A program made the translations under genes and the position numbers. A DNA stretch of 64,000 nt, taken from NCBI RefSeq assembly GCF_000511355.1, contig NC_023135.1:131462-195461 (forward strand), in the 5' to 3' direction. Positions 39,258 to 51,746 of the stretch are shown here, one piece after another; positions within the stretch are counted from its first letter, which is position 1; the number at the start of each line of letters is the position of its first letter. Under the pieces are notes generated by a model that saw only the letters and a program-made list of their open reading frames with translations, was not told the origin of the DNA and did not search any database. The DNA comes from Leisingera methylohalidivorans DSM 14336 (GTDB taxonomy: Bacteria; Pseudomonadota; Alphaproteobacteria; Rhodobacterales; Rhodobacteraceae).

Positions 39258-39968
39258 TCAGGTGGTTTGGGACTGCGGGTATTCGCTGTCCCGCCCCGCC
39301 GCGCTGTCGGCCGCATCGGTGATGGCATCCAGGGCGGCTTCCAGACTCATCCGCAAACTTTCTGCCTCGGCGTCAGACGGTTTTTTCGGAACTTCATCCA
39401 TCCACTCCTGGCACATCAGCACGCCGCGGGAAAATGGCAACGGCAGCATCTGCTGGTCCCAAGTCGGCAGTTTGATCACTTTTTTCTCGGCGAATGCCAC
39501 CGTGAATACCCGGCAGCCGGTCATCCGGGCCCAGACTACAGGAACGGTTGAGGAAATGCGCGCCGGGCCGCGCGGCCCGTCGGCGGCGATGCCGATCGAA
39601 CAGCCGTCCCGGGTGCGGCGCAGCACTTCTCTCGACAGCGCCACATGGCGCTTGTGGCTCGACATCGGAATGGTCTCAAAACCCAGCCGCACCAGGATCT
39701 GCCCGGCCAGCCGCCCGGCGCGCGCCGATGATGTCAGCGCGCAGATGCGGCCCAGAGAGGTGTCGAACAGATAGGGGGCCATGATCAGCCGCTGATGCCA
39801 CAGCACGAAGATCACCGGCTCGCCGCGGCGCACGCAGGCGTCCATTTCCTCAAAGCCGCTGCGGGTCCAGCGCGAGGTGCGGAAGGCGAATCGCACATAG
39901 GTGGCAAACAGCCCCTCAATGGCGCGGTTGACCCGGGGGCTGTCGGCGATTTTCTTTCTCAGGCTCAC
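39258..39968 (-). CDS. DUF374-type lysophospholipid acyltransferase
   Basis: A 236-residue protein of the DUF374 acyltransferase family. LWHQRLIMAPYLF matches the acceptor block, DGPRGPARISS the glycine-rich block and FEEMDACVRRG the N-terminal part. The expected activity is acyl transfer in membrane lipid or lipid A-type synthesis. I chose the GTG at 39968 because it gives the VSLRKKIADSP N-terminus; an upstream ATG at 40061 is not supported. The last 14 codons lie inside a 142-base segment duplicated after the second tuf gene, so the C-terminal end may have been altered. It converges on tuf copy 1 with a shared terminator. Confidence 0.85.
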   Translation of the reverse strand: MSLRKKIADSPRVNRAIEGLFATYVRFAFRTSRWTRSGFEEMDACVRRGEPVIFVLWHQRLIMAPYLFDTSLGRICALTSSARAGRLAGQILVRLGFETIPMSSHKRHVALSREVLRRTRDGCSIGIAADGPRGPARISSTVPVVWARMTGCRVFTVAFAEKKVIKLPTWDQQMLPLPFSRGVLMCQEWMDEVPKKPSDAEAESLRMSLEAALDAITDAADSAAGRDSEYPQSQTT

Positions 39969-40146
39969 GGTTGGCGGCTCGCATTTTCGGGTGTCCCGGA
40001 GCAAAAAGCCCCGGTATCCGCCCTGTCTTACTGCATGGGTGAGCCGCGGCAAAGCCTGCAACAGCCAAACCGCGGCCCGGCACTTGGAAAACCCGTTTTT
40101 TCCTCTTGCCAGCGCAGCACGTCTGCCTTAGGAAATGCCGCACCGT

Positions 40147-40222
40147 AGGGGTATAGCTCAGTTGGTAGAGCGACGGTCTCCAAAACCGTAGGTCTCGGGT
40201 TCGAACCCTGATGCCCCTGCCA
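40147..40222 (+). tRNA. trnW: tRNA-Trp (CCA anticodon)
   Basis: A 76-base tRNA with encoded 3' CCA. The acceptor stem AGGGGTA pairs with TGCCCCT; the D arm is GCTC/GAGC, the anticodon stem ACGGT/ACCGT, and the loop CTCCAAA puts CCA at positions 34-36. The T arm is TCGGG/CCTGA with the loop TTCGAAC. In many proteobacteria tRNA-Trp directly precedes secE-nusG. Here the TPR/OGT-like gene, on the other strand, lies between. Confidence 0.95.
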
Positions 40223-40295
40223 TTTCACCGGATCATTAGCACCTAAGCAAAACACCTCCGGGAAAGCCCGCCCGCATGCGCTGCGGGCGTCTTTG

Positions 40296-42425
40296 CTATG
40301 GCTGGCTCCGCGTCAGGTGTTCCGGCGCCGAACCTTGCAAATAGCGGCCGTAGGCGGCGTCATAAGCCTGCTCGATTTGCCGTGCCAGGCGTGCCGGCTG
40401 CGGCAGTGCTGCATCCTGGAGCCGGCTTTTCAATGTTTTGGCGGCCTCCGGACCCTGCGCCAGCTCCGCAGCCTTCGCCTCGTAATCTTCCGCACTGGCG
40501 GCGACCAGCTCCGGCAGGCCTGCGGCCTGCAGCAGGCTTGCGACTGTGCGGGCGGCGAATTGCTGCCCCGGCAAGGTGAGGACCGGCAGCCTGGCAGCCA
40601 GAGCTGACTGGGCAGCGCTGCGGGCATTCACAGTGAACGTGTCCAGGAACAAATCTGCCAGCGGCAGGCGGGCCAGGTGTTCCTCGGCAGGGGCGGGCGG
40701 GGCAAAGATGAGCCGGTCCGGATCAACACCGCGGGCCGCCGCCGCCCGGCGCAGGTTGGACACGGCATGCGCGCCGTTGTCCTGCAGCCACAGAACGCTA
40801 TCCTTGGCCCCGGCCAGCAGCCGCATCCAGATGCCGAACTCAGACGGCGTGATCCGGCTGCCTGCGGCAAAGCTGCAAAAGACAAAACCAGTCTCCGGCA
40901 GGCCGCAATCGCTGCGGGCGGGAGCCTCCGCTGCAGCGGCAGGTGCCGGCGTCACAGCCAGATGGGTTTCCGGCAGGCGCAGCAGGTGTTCGTTGTGATA
41001 CCGTTCGCTGCCGGCCGGGCAAACGGTGTGATCGCTGACCAGATAATCGAAGGCGGCAGTGCCCATGGTGCCGGGATAGCCCGGCCACGCGACGTGCAGC
41101 GGTGCCAGGCGGGCGGAAAGCAGTGGGCTCAGGCTGCCGTTTCTATACCCTGAGACATCGACGGCAATATCCAGCCGGTCTGCTTTAGCTGCGGCGGCCG
41201 CGTCTTGTCCGGACAGCCCCTCCAGCTGCCTGAAGTTGGAGACGGACTGGCTCAGCTTGGCTGCGGCCTCGGACGCAAGACCTGAGCCGATGGCATAGGC
41301 ATAAATTTCAAACCGGCTGCTGTCGTGGGCTGCCAGCATTGCCGCGTGCTGGTTTGCGACTGCCTCTCCATCCTGGCCGGCAAAGAAGTACCCGATCCGC
41401 AGCCGGGCAGGCCGCTGCCGGAGGGGTGATGCCGATTGCAGCTCAAATACCGAGAACGCCCCGCTGGCATATGCCTGCGCCCGTGCCCGCAGGAGATCCG
41501 GATTGTCTTCCATCAGCATCAGCGCGCTTGGGTCGCAGCCGCTGCAACGCAAACCCAGCAAGCGCCGGTAGTCCGCGTATTCCTGCACCCACTGCCAGTC
41601 ATTAAGCTCGGCCAGAACATGCAGGCGCTGGGTGCGGCTGCGGTCATCGGATGGCGAAATCTGCAGGATCTTGTCAAAGCAGGGCAGAGCCTCTGCAAAC
41701 CTGCCCTCGGCCTTCAGCAGGAGGCCAAGCTGGAAATGCGCTTCGGTCAGCTGCGGATCGAGACTGGCGGCGCGGGTGTAATGCTCCTTGGCCTCAGCGG
41801 CCGCGCCCAGTTTCTGGAGCAGGCTGGCCAATGTGAAGTGTAGTGAGGCATCTTCCGGAGCCAGCGAAACCGCTTTGCGCAAAACGCCGGCGGCCTCAAT
41901 GCTGCGGCCCTCAAGCGGCAGGGCTTCGGCCATGCTGCGCAGGGCGGGCAGGCATTCGGCATCCAGTTTCAAGGCTTTCTGGTACAGGGCCATGGCGTTG
42001 TCTTGCTGACCGCGCGCCATATGAACGCGCCCCATCGCGGCATAGGTGCCCGCTTCCTGGGGGTTCAGCCCGCAGGCTTTGTTCAGGCAGGTTGCGGCGT
42101 TGTCCAGGTGGCCTGCCGACAGGTGGCAGCGGCCCAGGAAATCCCACAGGAAATGCGAGTCGCGGAAGGTCTTGAGCAAGGCGCCGCAGCTGTCTGCCGC
42201 GTCAAAGTGGCGGCCGGTTGCAAGCGCTGCCTCCAGTTCTTCTTTGGTGTCCTGTGATGGCTCCCGCTGTTCGCGCAGGCGGCCGCGCAGGGAATCCAGC
42301 GCCTGCAGGGCGCGGGTGTTCTTCGGATTGCGTGCAAGGATGCCGGAATAGGCAAGCACAGCATCCTCAAGTTTGGAATCACGTTCAAGCTGCTCGGCCT
42401 GGGATAGGGAATATGCGGGAGTCAT
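40296..42425 (-). CDS. TPR protein with an O-GlcNAc transferase-like glycosyltransferase domain
   Basis: A 709-residue protein with two parts. The N-terminal half (about 1-300) has tandem tetratricopeptide repeats, for example AGTYAAMGRVHMARGQQDNAM. The C-terminal half (about 345-700) looks like the GT41 (OGT/SPINDLY) catalytic region: RLRIGYFFAGQDGEAV, DIAVDVSGYRNGS, HVAWPGYPGTMGTAAFDYLVSD and FCSFAAGSRITPSEFGIWMRLL. Enzymes of this kind transfer sugars to protein Ser/Thr; in bacteria the target is usually unknown, and flagellin or surface proteins are candidates. Alanine-rich composition and the position between tRNA-Trp and secE, where no gene is usually found, suggest insertion. The start may be 42425 or 42440. 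Confidence 0.82.
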   Translation of the reverse strand: MTPAYSLSQAEQLERDSKLEDAVLAYSGILARNPKNTRALQALDSLRGRLREQREPSQDTKEELEAALATGRHFDAADSCGALLKTFRDSHFLWDFLGRCHLSAGHLDNAATCLNKACGLNPQEAGTYAAMGRVHMARGQQDNAMALYQKALKLDAECLPALRSMAEALPLEGRSIEAAGVLRKAVSLAPEDASLHFTLASLLQKLGAAAEAKEHYTRAASLDPQLTEAHFQLGLLLKAEGRFAEALPCFDKILQISPSDDRSRTQRLHVLAELNDWQWVQEYADYRRLLGLRCSGCDPSALMLMEDNPDLLRARAQAYASGAFSVFELQSASPLRQRPARLRIGYFFAGQDGEAVANQHAAMLAAHDSSRFEIYAYAIGSGLASEAAAKLSQSVSNFRQLEGLSGQDAAAAAKADRLDIAVDVSGYRNGSLSPLLSARLAPLHVAWPGYPGTMGTAAFDYLVSDHTVCPAGSERYHNEHLLRLPETHLAVTPAPAAAAEAPARSDCGLPETGFVFCSFAAGSRITPSEFGIWMRLLAGAKDSVLWLQDNGAHAVSNLRRAAAARGVDPDRLIFAPPAPAEEHLARLPLADLFLDTFTVNARSAAQSALAARLPVLTLPGQQFAARTVASLLQAAGLPELVAASAEDYEAKAAELAQGPEAAKTLKSRLQDAALPQPARLARQIEQAYDAAYGRYLQGSAPEHLTRSQP

Positions 42426-42567
42426 GGCATCCAATCTCATCAGTAAACGCGGGATATGCCTGCGCGGCGCATGCTTGGCGCCGGGGCTATCGGAGGCATT
42501 TTTGCAGGAAGTGGATTAAAATTGGATTGACCGGGGAGCCCAAGCCGCTCGGCCGCTGGAGCAGGGC

Positions 42568-42595
42568 TTGAATTTACCCGCAGCAGGCGTTAAAT
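42568..42595 (+). promoter_or_regulatory. Candidate promoter of secE
   Basis: TTGAAT (42568-42573) and TTAAAT (42590-42595) are 16 bases apart, about 33 bases before the secE start. Good hexamers and position; unverified. Confidence 0.5.
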
Positions 42596-42628
42596 CGCGA
42601 CCACTGCTAGCAGAGAGACACCCCCAGT

Positions 42629-42826
42629 ATGGCGACTATCAATCCAGTTCAGTTTATTCAGCAAGTCCGTGCCGAAGTGTCCAAGGTCGTATGGCCGACC
42701 CGGCGCGAGGTTCTGCTGACCACGGTCATGGTGTTTATCATGGCGGCGCTTACGGCGGTGTTCTTTGCACTGGTCGACATGCTGATCCGCTATGGGCTGC
42801 AGGGCCTTCTGGGGATGTTCGGCTAA
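42629..42826 (+). CDS. secE: Protein translocase subunit SecE
   Basis: Essential core subunit of the SecYEG channel in the inner membrane. The 65-residue, single-helix form is typical of alphaproteobacteria: PVQFIQQVRAEVSKVVWPTRREVL is the amphipathic conserved helix, followed by one membrane helix (about 31-52). It precedes nusG, the classical secE-nusG pair. Confidence 0.96.
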   Translation: MATINPVQFIQQVRAEVSKVVWPTRREVLLTTVMVFIMAALTAVFFALVDMLIRYGLQGLLGMFG

Positions 42827-42921
42827 GCCTGCGGCAGTTTGATGGCTTCGGGGTTCATGTTGCAGCGCTGCCCTTGATCTCGGCGCCAATGGACGGTACG
42901 TGGACGGGAACTATTGAGGCG

Positions 42922-42955
42922 GGCGTGCGGCGATTCGGTTTGCACGCCGCTTTTT
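42922..42955 (+). terminator. Hairpin between secE and nusG
   Basis: GGCGTGC (42922-42928) pairs with GCACGCC (42942-42948) around a 13-base loop, followed by GCTTTTTG. This could end a share of secE transcripts or attenuate nusG. secE and nusG are usually co-transcribed, so it is probably a partial terminator. Confidence 0.5.
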
Positions 42956-43043
42956 GTTGGAGAGCGCAGCTTTAACGGCTGCATCGGGATGATAAAGCGG
43001 CGGCGCGGCAATGGCCCGCCTGGCAAAACAAGGACGACGGTTC

Positions 43044-43577
43044 ATGGCGAAACGGTGGTATTCGGTCAGCGTTCTTTCGAATTTCGAAAAGAAAATCGCA
43101 GAGCAAATCCGCACCTCGGTCGCTGAACAGGGCCTTGAGGACGAGATTGACGAAGTGCTGGTCCCCACCGAAGAGGTGATCGAGATCCGCCGCGGCAAGA
43201 AAGTCTCGACCGAGCGCCGCTTCATGCCGGGCTACGTGCTGGTCCATATGGAAATGTCCGACCGCGGCTACCACCTGATCTCCTCGATCAACCGGGTCAC
43301 CGGCTTCCTGGGCCCGCAAGGCCGCCCGATGCCGATGCGCGACGCCGAGGTGCAGGGCATCCTGGGCCGCGTCGAAGAAGGCGTCGAGGCGCCGCGCACC
43401 CTGATCCATTATGAGATCGGCGAGAAGGTCAAAGTGAACGACGGCCCGTTCGAGGACTTCGACGGCATGGTCGAAGAGGTCGACGAGGACAACCAGAAGC
43501 TCAAGGTCACCGTTTCGATCTTCGGCCGGGAAACCCCGGTCGAACTGGATTTCACTCAGGTCACCAAACAGATCTGA
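43044..43577 (+). CDS. nusG: Transcription termination/antitermination protein NusG
   Basis: Binds RNA polymerase beta-prime, prevents pausing and links transcription to Rho or the ribosome. The 177-residue protein begins [22 protein letters not shown], contains [12 protein letters not shown] (NGN domain) and ends with the KOW domain: [19 protein letters not shown] at about 125-143. The ATG at 43044 has an AAGGACG element upstream and gives the family N-terminus; an upstream start at 43011 would add 11 residues. It follows secE by 217 bases and precedes rplK. Confidence 0.97.
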   Translation: MAKRWYSVSVLSNFEKKIAEQIRTSVAEQGLEDEIDEVLVPTEEVIEIRRGKKVSTERRFMPGYVLVHMEMSDRGYHLISSINRVTGFLGPQGRPMPMRDAEVQGILGRVEEGVEAPRTLIHYEIGEKVKVNDGPFEDFDGMVEEVDEDNQKLKVTVSIFGRETPVELDFTQVTKQI

Positions 43578-43583
43578 TGTGAC

Positions 43584-43637
43584 GCCGGCCGGTAAGGCCG
43601 GCACCCCGAGCGTGGGAGGCAGCGGCACCGCGGTGCC
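43584..43637 (+). promoter_or_regulatory. nusG-rplK intergenic hairpins (possible L11/L1 leader)
   Basis: GCCGGCC-GGTAA-GGCCGGC (43584-43602) is followed by the 14-base palindrome GGCACCGCGGTGCC (43624-43637) in the 128 bases before rplK. This may be a partial terminator or part of the L1-binding feedback leader known for rplKA operons. The assignment as a leader is inference. Confidence 0.4.
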
Positions 43638-43705
43638 AAAGCCGGACCACACAGCAAAGCAGCCCGAAGGACGCGTCCGGAGGGTGTTGGAAAAGGAGAA
43701 GGCCA

Positions 43706-44131
43706 ATGGCCAAGAAGCTCGTCGGCACGATGAAGCTGCAAGTTAAAGCCGGTCAGGCAAACCCAAGCCCGCCGGTTGGTCCGGCGCTGGGTCAGCGCGG
43801 CATCAACATCATGGAATTCTGCAAGGCGTTCAACGCCAAGACCGCAGACATGGAGCCCGGCGCGCCGTGCCCGACCGTGATCACCTACTATCAGGACAAG
43901 TCCTTCACCATGGACATCAAGACGCCGCCCGCGTCTTACTACCTGAAGAAGGCTGCCAAGATTAAATCTGGTGCAAAGACTCCCTCGCGTGAGACCGTCG
44001 GCACCGTGACCGCGGCTCAGGTGAAAGAGATCGCCGAAGCCAAGATGAAAGATCTGAATGCCAACGACATCGAATCGGCAATGCAGATCATCCTGGGCTC
44101 TGCCCGCTCCATGGGCATCGAGGTGAAGTAA
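43706..44131 (+). CDS. rplK: 50S ribosomal protein L11
   Basis: Binds the GTPase-associated region of 23S rRNA and is required for RelA-type sensing of stalled ribosomes. The 141-residue protein has the N-terminal [31 protein letters not shown] block and the C-terminal [31 protein letters not shown]-binding block. It lies two bases before rplA. Confidence 0.98.
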   Translation: MAKKLVGTMKLQVKAGQANPSPPVGPALGQRGINIMEFCKAFNAKTADMEPGAPCPTVITYYQDKSFTMDIKTPPASYYLKKAAKIKSGAKTPSRETVGTVTAAQVKEIAEAKMKDLNANDIESAMQIILGSARSMGIEVK

Positions 44132-44132
44132 G

Positions 44133-44831
44133 ATGGCAAAGCTCGGTAAACGTACCCGCGCCGCGCGCGAAGCTCTGGCTGGCAAAGATAACCTGTCGGT
44201 CGAAGAGGCTGTTTCCCTGATCAAGGCGAACGCCACCGCAAAATTCGACGAAACCGTCGAAATCGCCATGAGCCTGGGTGTTGACACCCGCCACGCAGAC
44301 CAGATGGTCCGCGGTGTTGTCGGCCTGCCGAATGGCACCGGCAAAGCCATGCGCGTTGCTGTGTTCGCCCGCGGCCCCAAGGCAGAAGAAGCTCAGGCGG
44401 CCGGTGCGGACATCGTCGGCGCCGAAGACCTGATGGAAGCCATCCAGGGCGGCAGCATCGATTTCGACCGTTGCATCGCAACCCCGGACATGATGCCCAT
44501 CGTCGGCCGTCTGGGTAAGATCCTCGGCCCGCGCAACCTGATGCCGAACCCCAAGGTCGGCACCGTGACCATGGACGTCAAGGCAGCTGTTGAAGCGGCC
44601 AAGGGCGGCGAGGTCCAGTTCAAGGCGGAAAAAGGCGGCGTTGTGCACGCAGGCGTCGGCAAAGCCTCCTTTGACGAAGCCAAGCTGGTCGAAAACGTCC
44701 GTGCCTTTGTTTCGGCTGTGGCCAAGGCCAAGCCGGCGGGCGCAAAGGGCGCGTACATGAAGAAGATCAACCTGACCTCGACCATGGGTCCGGGCGTCAC
44801 GGTTGACGTGGACAACGCTGTCACCGAGTAA
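44133..44831 (+). CDS. rplA: 50S ribosomal protein L1
   Basis: Stalk-side 23S rRNA protein and, in other bacteria, translational repressor of its own operon. The 232-residue protein has [55 protein letters not shown] and [11 protein letters not shown] blocks. It closes the rplKA transcript: a strong terminator follows. Confidence 0.98.
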   Translation: MAKLGKRTRAAREALAGKDNLSVEEAVSLIKANATAKFDETVEIAMSLGVDTRHADQMVRGVVGLPNGTGKAMRVAVFARGPKAEEAQAAGADIVGAEDLMEAIQGGSIDFDRCIATPDMMPIVGRLGKILGPRNLMPNPKVGTVTMDVKAAVEAAKGGEVQFKAEKGGVVHAGVGKASFDEAKLVENVRAFVSAVAKAKPAGAKGAYMKKINLTSTMGPGVTVDVDNAVTE

Positions 44832-44855
44832 TCGGGACAGAATTGCCAGAACAGG

Positions 44856-44888
44856 GGCCCTGGGTGACACACCCGGGGCCTTTTCTTT
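44856..44888 (+). terminator. Intrinsic terminator after rplA
   Basis: GGCCC-T-GGGTG-ACA-CACCC-G-GGGCC is a ten-base-pair stem with one mismatch, followed by TTTTCTTTT. It isolates rplKA from the inserted Hint-domain gene and rplJL downstream. Confidence 0.88.
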
Positions 44889-44985
44889 TGCCGGTCGGCG
44901 GTGAAGTGCTCAAATGGCGGCAACGGTCTGATTTTGCAAGGCATTTACTCTTGCGCTTGCCTGGCTGCGCTCATAATTCCAGCCT

Positions 44986-46047
44986 ATGTCACGTCGCAGT
45001 TTCTTCGCTCAGGACAGTTCGAGTCTGGTTGTTACGTCGAGCTCCAACGGCTCGATTGTGGGTGATGCGGTCATCAACAATTCCGACACGCCCAACGGGA
45101 CAGTTTTCGCCTATTCCGGCGGCACCGGAACCCAGGTCACGCTGAATGATACCGGCGGCGGACGGAACAAATTCAATGACGACCTGGACTCGGATCACAT
45201 CATAACCGATGGCGGCGGCATCGTTGCGGATGGTGCGCAGGTGGAATCCGAGTCGCATATTCTGGTGCGCCAGCTTGACGAAAACGGAAACCCTGCCGGC
45301 CCGGAGATCACGATCTTCGTCTTTTCGCAGGGCGGTCAGGCATCCAATGTCTGGGGCTTTGCGACGGACCTGCCGCTTGAGGCCGGAAAATCCTATGTGA
45401 AAACCGGTGGGCAGAACACAGGAACGTCGCGCTATTCGGATTATGTCACCTGCTTTGGGGCCGGGACACTGATAGATACCGCCGATGGCCAGGTGGCCGT
45501 CGAGGACATCACCAGGGGGCAGCGCGTCTGGACCAAAGAGGCCGGTCTGCAGCCGGTGCGGTGGATGGCGGCTGCATCTGTCCGCGGCAGCGGGAGTTTC
45601 GCACCTGTCGTCTTTGCGCCCGGGGCGATTGGGAATGCCGGAGAGCTGATCCTTTCGCAGCAGCACAGGGTTCATGTGAAACTGCCGGTTGCAGAGATGC
45701 TGTTCGGTCAGGCGGATGTTCTGGTGGCGGCAAAACATCTTTGCGGGCTTCCGGGGGTCAGGATCCGGGAGCAGGCCGTGATCCGCTATTTCCATTTCAT
45801 GTTTGACCGGCACTACATCGTTAGGTCCAATGGCGTACTGACAGAAAGCTTCTTTCTGGCGCCGGGATCGGTGGCCGCGCTGGATTGGGCGCAGCGCCGT
45901 GAGCTGATGTCCCTGTTTCCGTCTCTTGCCCGGGATGGTGCCCGGTTCGGCCAGACCGCGGCGATGACGCTGACCTCAGGGGAGGCGCGTATCCTTAGGG
46001 GCTGGTTGGAAACCCGTGGCGGGCGCGCCGGTCTTGAAGCGCGCTGA
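44986..46047 (+). CDS. Hint-domain (hedgehog/intein fold) protein
   Basis: A 353-residue protein. Residues 1-150 are a beta-rich, Ser/Gly/Asp-rich segment without a recognised domain. A Hint domain begins at C156 in VTCFGAGTLIDTADGQVAVEDI, with RGQRVWT and later the SQQHRVHV block typical of Hint-2 proteins, and HYIVRSNGVLTESFF. The cysteine at the +1 site is the nucleophile used by inteins and hedgehog proteins for self-cleavage; whether this one cleaves is unknown. Such proteins are numerous in Roseobacters, often secreted. There is no signal peptide; secretion by type I is a guess. It sits between rplA and rplJ, an unusual site. Confidence 0.85.
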   Translation: MSRRSFFAQDSSSLVVTSSSNGSIVGDAVINNSDTPNGTVFAYSGGTGTQVTLNDTGGGRNKFNDDLDSDHIITDGGGIVADGAQVESESHILVRQLDENGNPAGPEITIFVFSQGGQASNVWGFATDLPLEAGKSYVKTGGQNTGTSRYSDYVTCFGAGTLIDTADGQVAVEDITRGQRVWTKEAGLQPVRWMAAASVRGSGSFAPVVFAPGAIGNAGELILSQQHRVHVKLPVAEMLFGQADVLVAAKHLCGLPGVRIREQAVIRYFHFMFDRHYIVRSNGVLTESFFLAPGSVAALDWAQRRELMSLFPSLARDGARFGQTAAMTLTSGEARILRGWLETRGGRAGLEAR

Positions 46048-46073
46048 AATTGCTTGCGGCTGCCAGTTTCCCC

Positions 46074-46102
46074 TTGGAAAGCCCTTCAAATGCGACTAAC
46101 TA
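46074..46102 (+). promoter_or_regulatory. Candidate promoter of rplJL
   Basis: TTGGAA (46074-46079) and TAACTA (46097-46102) are separated by 17 bases and lie directly after the Hint gene, about 240 bases before rplJ. This would give the rplJL-rpoBC unit its own promoter downstream of the inserted gene. Confidence 0.55.
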
Positions 46103-46112
46103 CGGCTACGAG

Positions 46113-46342
46113 ATAAAGCGTGCGATTCGTCGTGCGCTTTATTTCATTTCGTCCAAGATGGTGGGTGGCCTTTCGATCGGGCCTTAATCTCCCTCCTGAG
46201 ACGGGTACAGACCAAGAAGATCGAGGGTTTTCAATCCCTCGGGCGGATTTGGCTCATCCCGTAAAACGGACCTGAACGCCGGACCTTCGGGACCGGCAAA
46301 TATGAGCCGGGGTGCATAAGCATCCCTAACTTGGAGAGAACT
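46113..46342 (+). promoter_or_regulatory. rplJ leader region, probable L10 feedback leader
   Basis: Long untranslated leader. An ATAAAGCG / CGCTTTAT stem (46113-46142) is followed by several smaller GC-rich stems up to the rplJ start. In many bacteria the L10(L12)4 complex binds such a leader to repress rplJL. I infer that from position and length; I have not folded it. Confidence 0.5.
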
Positions 46343-46861
46343 GTGGATAGAGCCCAGAAAGAGAAAGTGGTCGAGGAACTCGGCCAGATCTTCGAAAGCT
46401 CTGGCGTCGTGGTGGTAGCTCACTACGCCGGTCTGACAGTTGCCGAGATGCAGGATCTGCGCGCGCGTGCAAGCGACGCGAACAGCTCCGTGCGTGTTGC
46501 CAAAAACAGGCTCGCCAAAATCGCCCTTGAGGGAAAGCCGTGTGAAAACATGTCTGACCTGCTGACAGGGATGACTGTTCTGACCTATTCCGAAGACCCC
46601 GTGTCCGCTGCGAAAGTGGCCGAGGGTTTCGCCAAGGAAAACAAAAAGTTTGAGATCCTTGGCGGCGCAATGGGTGAGAATGCTCTGGACCGCGCAGGCG
46701 TCGAAGCCGTGTCGAAAATGCCGTCCCGCGACGAGCTTATTGCTCAGATCGCAAGCTGCATTGGCGCACCCGCTTCCAACATCGCCGGCGCAATTGGCGC
46801 ACCTGCAAGCAACATCGCAAGCATTCTTTCGACCATCGAAGAGAAGGCGGAAGCTGCGTAA
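46343..46861 (+). CDS. rplJ: 50S ribosomal protein L10
   Basis: Anchors the L7/L12 stalk on the ribosome. The 172-residue protein begins [20 protein letters not shown] and has the conserved [19 protein letters not shown] and [12 protein letters not shown] blocks. The start is GTG at 46343 with GGAGAG five bases upstream. This gives the N-terminus shared by alphaproteobacterial L10; the TTG four codons earlier overlaps the ribosome site itself. It is followed by rplL after 80 bases. Confidence 0.96.
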   Translation: MDRAQKEKVVEELGQIFESSGVVVVAHYAGLTVAEMQDLRARASDANSSVRVAKNRLAKIALEGKPCENMSDLLTGMTVLTYSEDPVSAAKVAEGFAKENKKFEILGGAMGENALDRAGVEAVSKMPSRDELIAQIASCIGAPASNIAGAIGAPASNIASILSTIEEKAEAA

Positions 46862-46941
46862 GCGGTTGGCACTGAATGACTGGCGTGGGGCAAAGCCCGC
46901 ACGTTGGAACACACATACTGTAAACGGAAAGAGCTGATACA

Positions 46942-47313
46942 ATGGCTGATCTGAAAGCACTCGCAGAAAGCATCGTGGGTCTGACCCTGCTGGAAGCACA
47001 AGAACTGAAAACCATCCTGAAGGATGAGTATGGCATCGAGCCCGCAGCCGGCGGCGCAGTTGTCATGGCGGCCGCTGATGGCGGCGCAGCTGCAGAAGAA
47101 GAAAAGACCGAATTCGACGTCGTTCTGAAGAACGCCGGCGCTTCCAAGATCAACGTGATCAAAGAAGTTCGCGGCATCACCGGTCTGGGCCTGAAAGAAG
47201 CCAAAGAACTGGTCGAAGCCGGCGGCAAGATCAAAGAAGGCGTGTCCAAGGACGAAGCCGAAGACGTCAAAGCCAAGCTGGAAGCAGCTGGCGCCGAAGT
47301 CGAGCTGGCCTAA
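46942..47313 (+). CDS. rplL: 50S ribosomal protein L7/L12
   Basis: Flexible stalk protein that recruits translation factors. The 123-residue protein has an N-terminal dimerisation domain ([20 protein letters not shown]), an Ala/Gly hinge (about 37-50) and a C-terminal domain with [23 protein letters not shown]. The Ala-rich hinge and length are typical. It ends the rplJL pair; a terminator or attenuator precedes rpoB. Confidence 0.98.
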   Translation: MADLKALAESIVGLTLLEAQELKTILKDEYGIEPAAGGAVVMAAADGGAAAEEEKTEFDVVLKNAGASKINVIKEVRGITGLGLKEAKELVEAGGKIKEGVSKDEAEDVKAKLEAAGAEVELA

Positions 47314-47350
47314 GCCCTGCGCCTGGTGCATTTCGATGCATCGGAAATTT

Positions 47351-47381
47351 GGCTGGGTCCGGAGTTTTTCCGGGCCCAGCC
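47351..47381 (+). promoter_or_regulatory. Large hairpin between rplL and rpoB
   Basis: GGCTGGGTCCGGA-GTTTT-TCCGGGCCCAGCC, a 13-base-pair stem with one G-T-type mismatch, lies about 40 bases past the rplL stop and before the intrinsic terminator-like element. In E. coli an RNase III site lies in the same interval. A processing site is a reasonable but unproven reading. Confidence 0.5.
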
Positions 47382-47399
47382 GAACCTGTCTTAGAAAGG

Positions 47400-47422
47400 G
47401 CCTCTGGCAAGAGGCGTTTTTT
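47400..47422 (+). terminator. Attenuator-type terminator between rplL and rpoB
   Basis: GCCTCT-GGCA-AGAGGC is followed by GTTTTTT. The short stem and good T-run would give partial termination, so fewer rpoBC transcripts than rplJL, as is known at this position in other bacteria. Confidence 0.75.
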
Positions 47423-47561
47423 CAGGCGAGGTTCAAGGGATCGGGAGGCTGCCTTCGGGACGGTGGCCATGAATTGATCCGAACACGCTGTCTCGTATGG
47501 GCAAGGTGCCGGGGCCCGGCGGCATCCTTGACCGGTGAGAACTCGAAAGGTGACATCTGAC

Positions 47562-51695
<4,134 letters not shown>

Positions 51696-51746
51696 GGGCT
51701 GCGGCCCTTACCATCTCTCCCTTCCGCACGAATTTGAGGTATCAAA

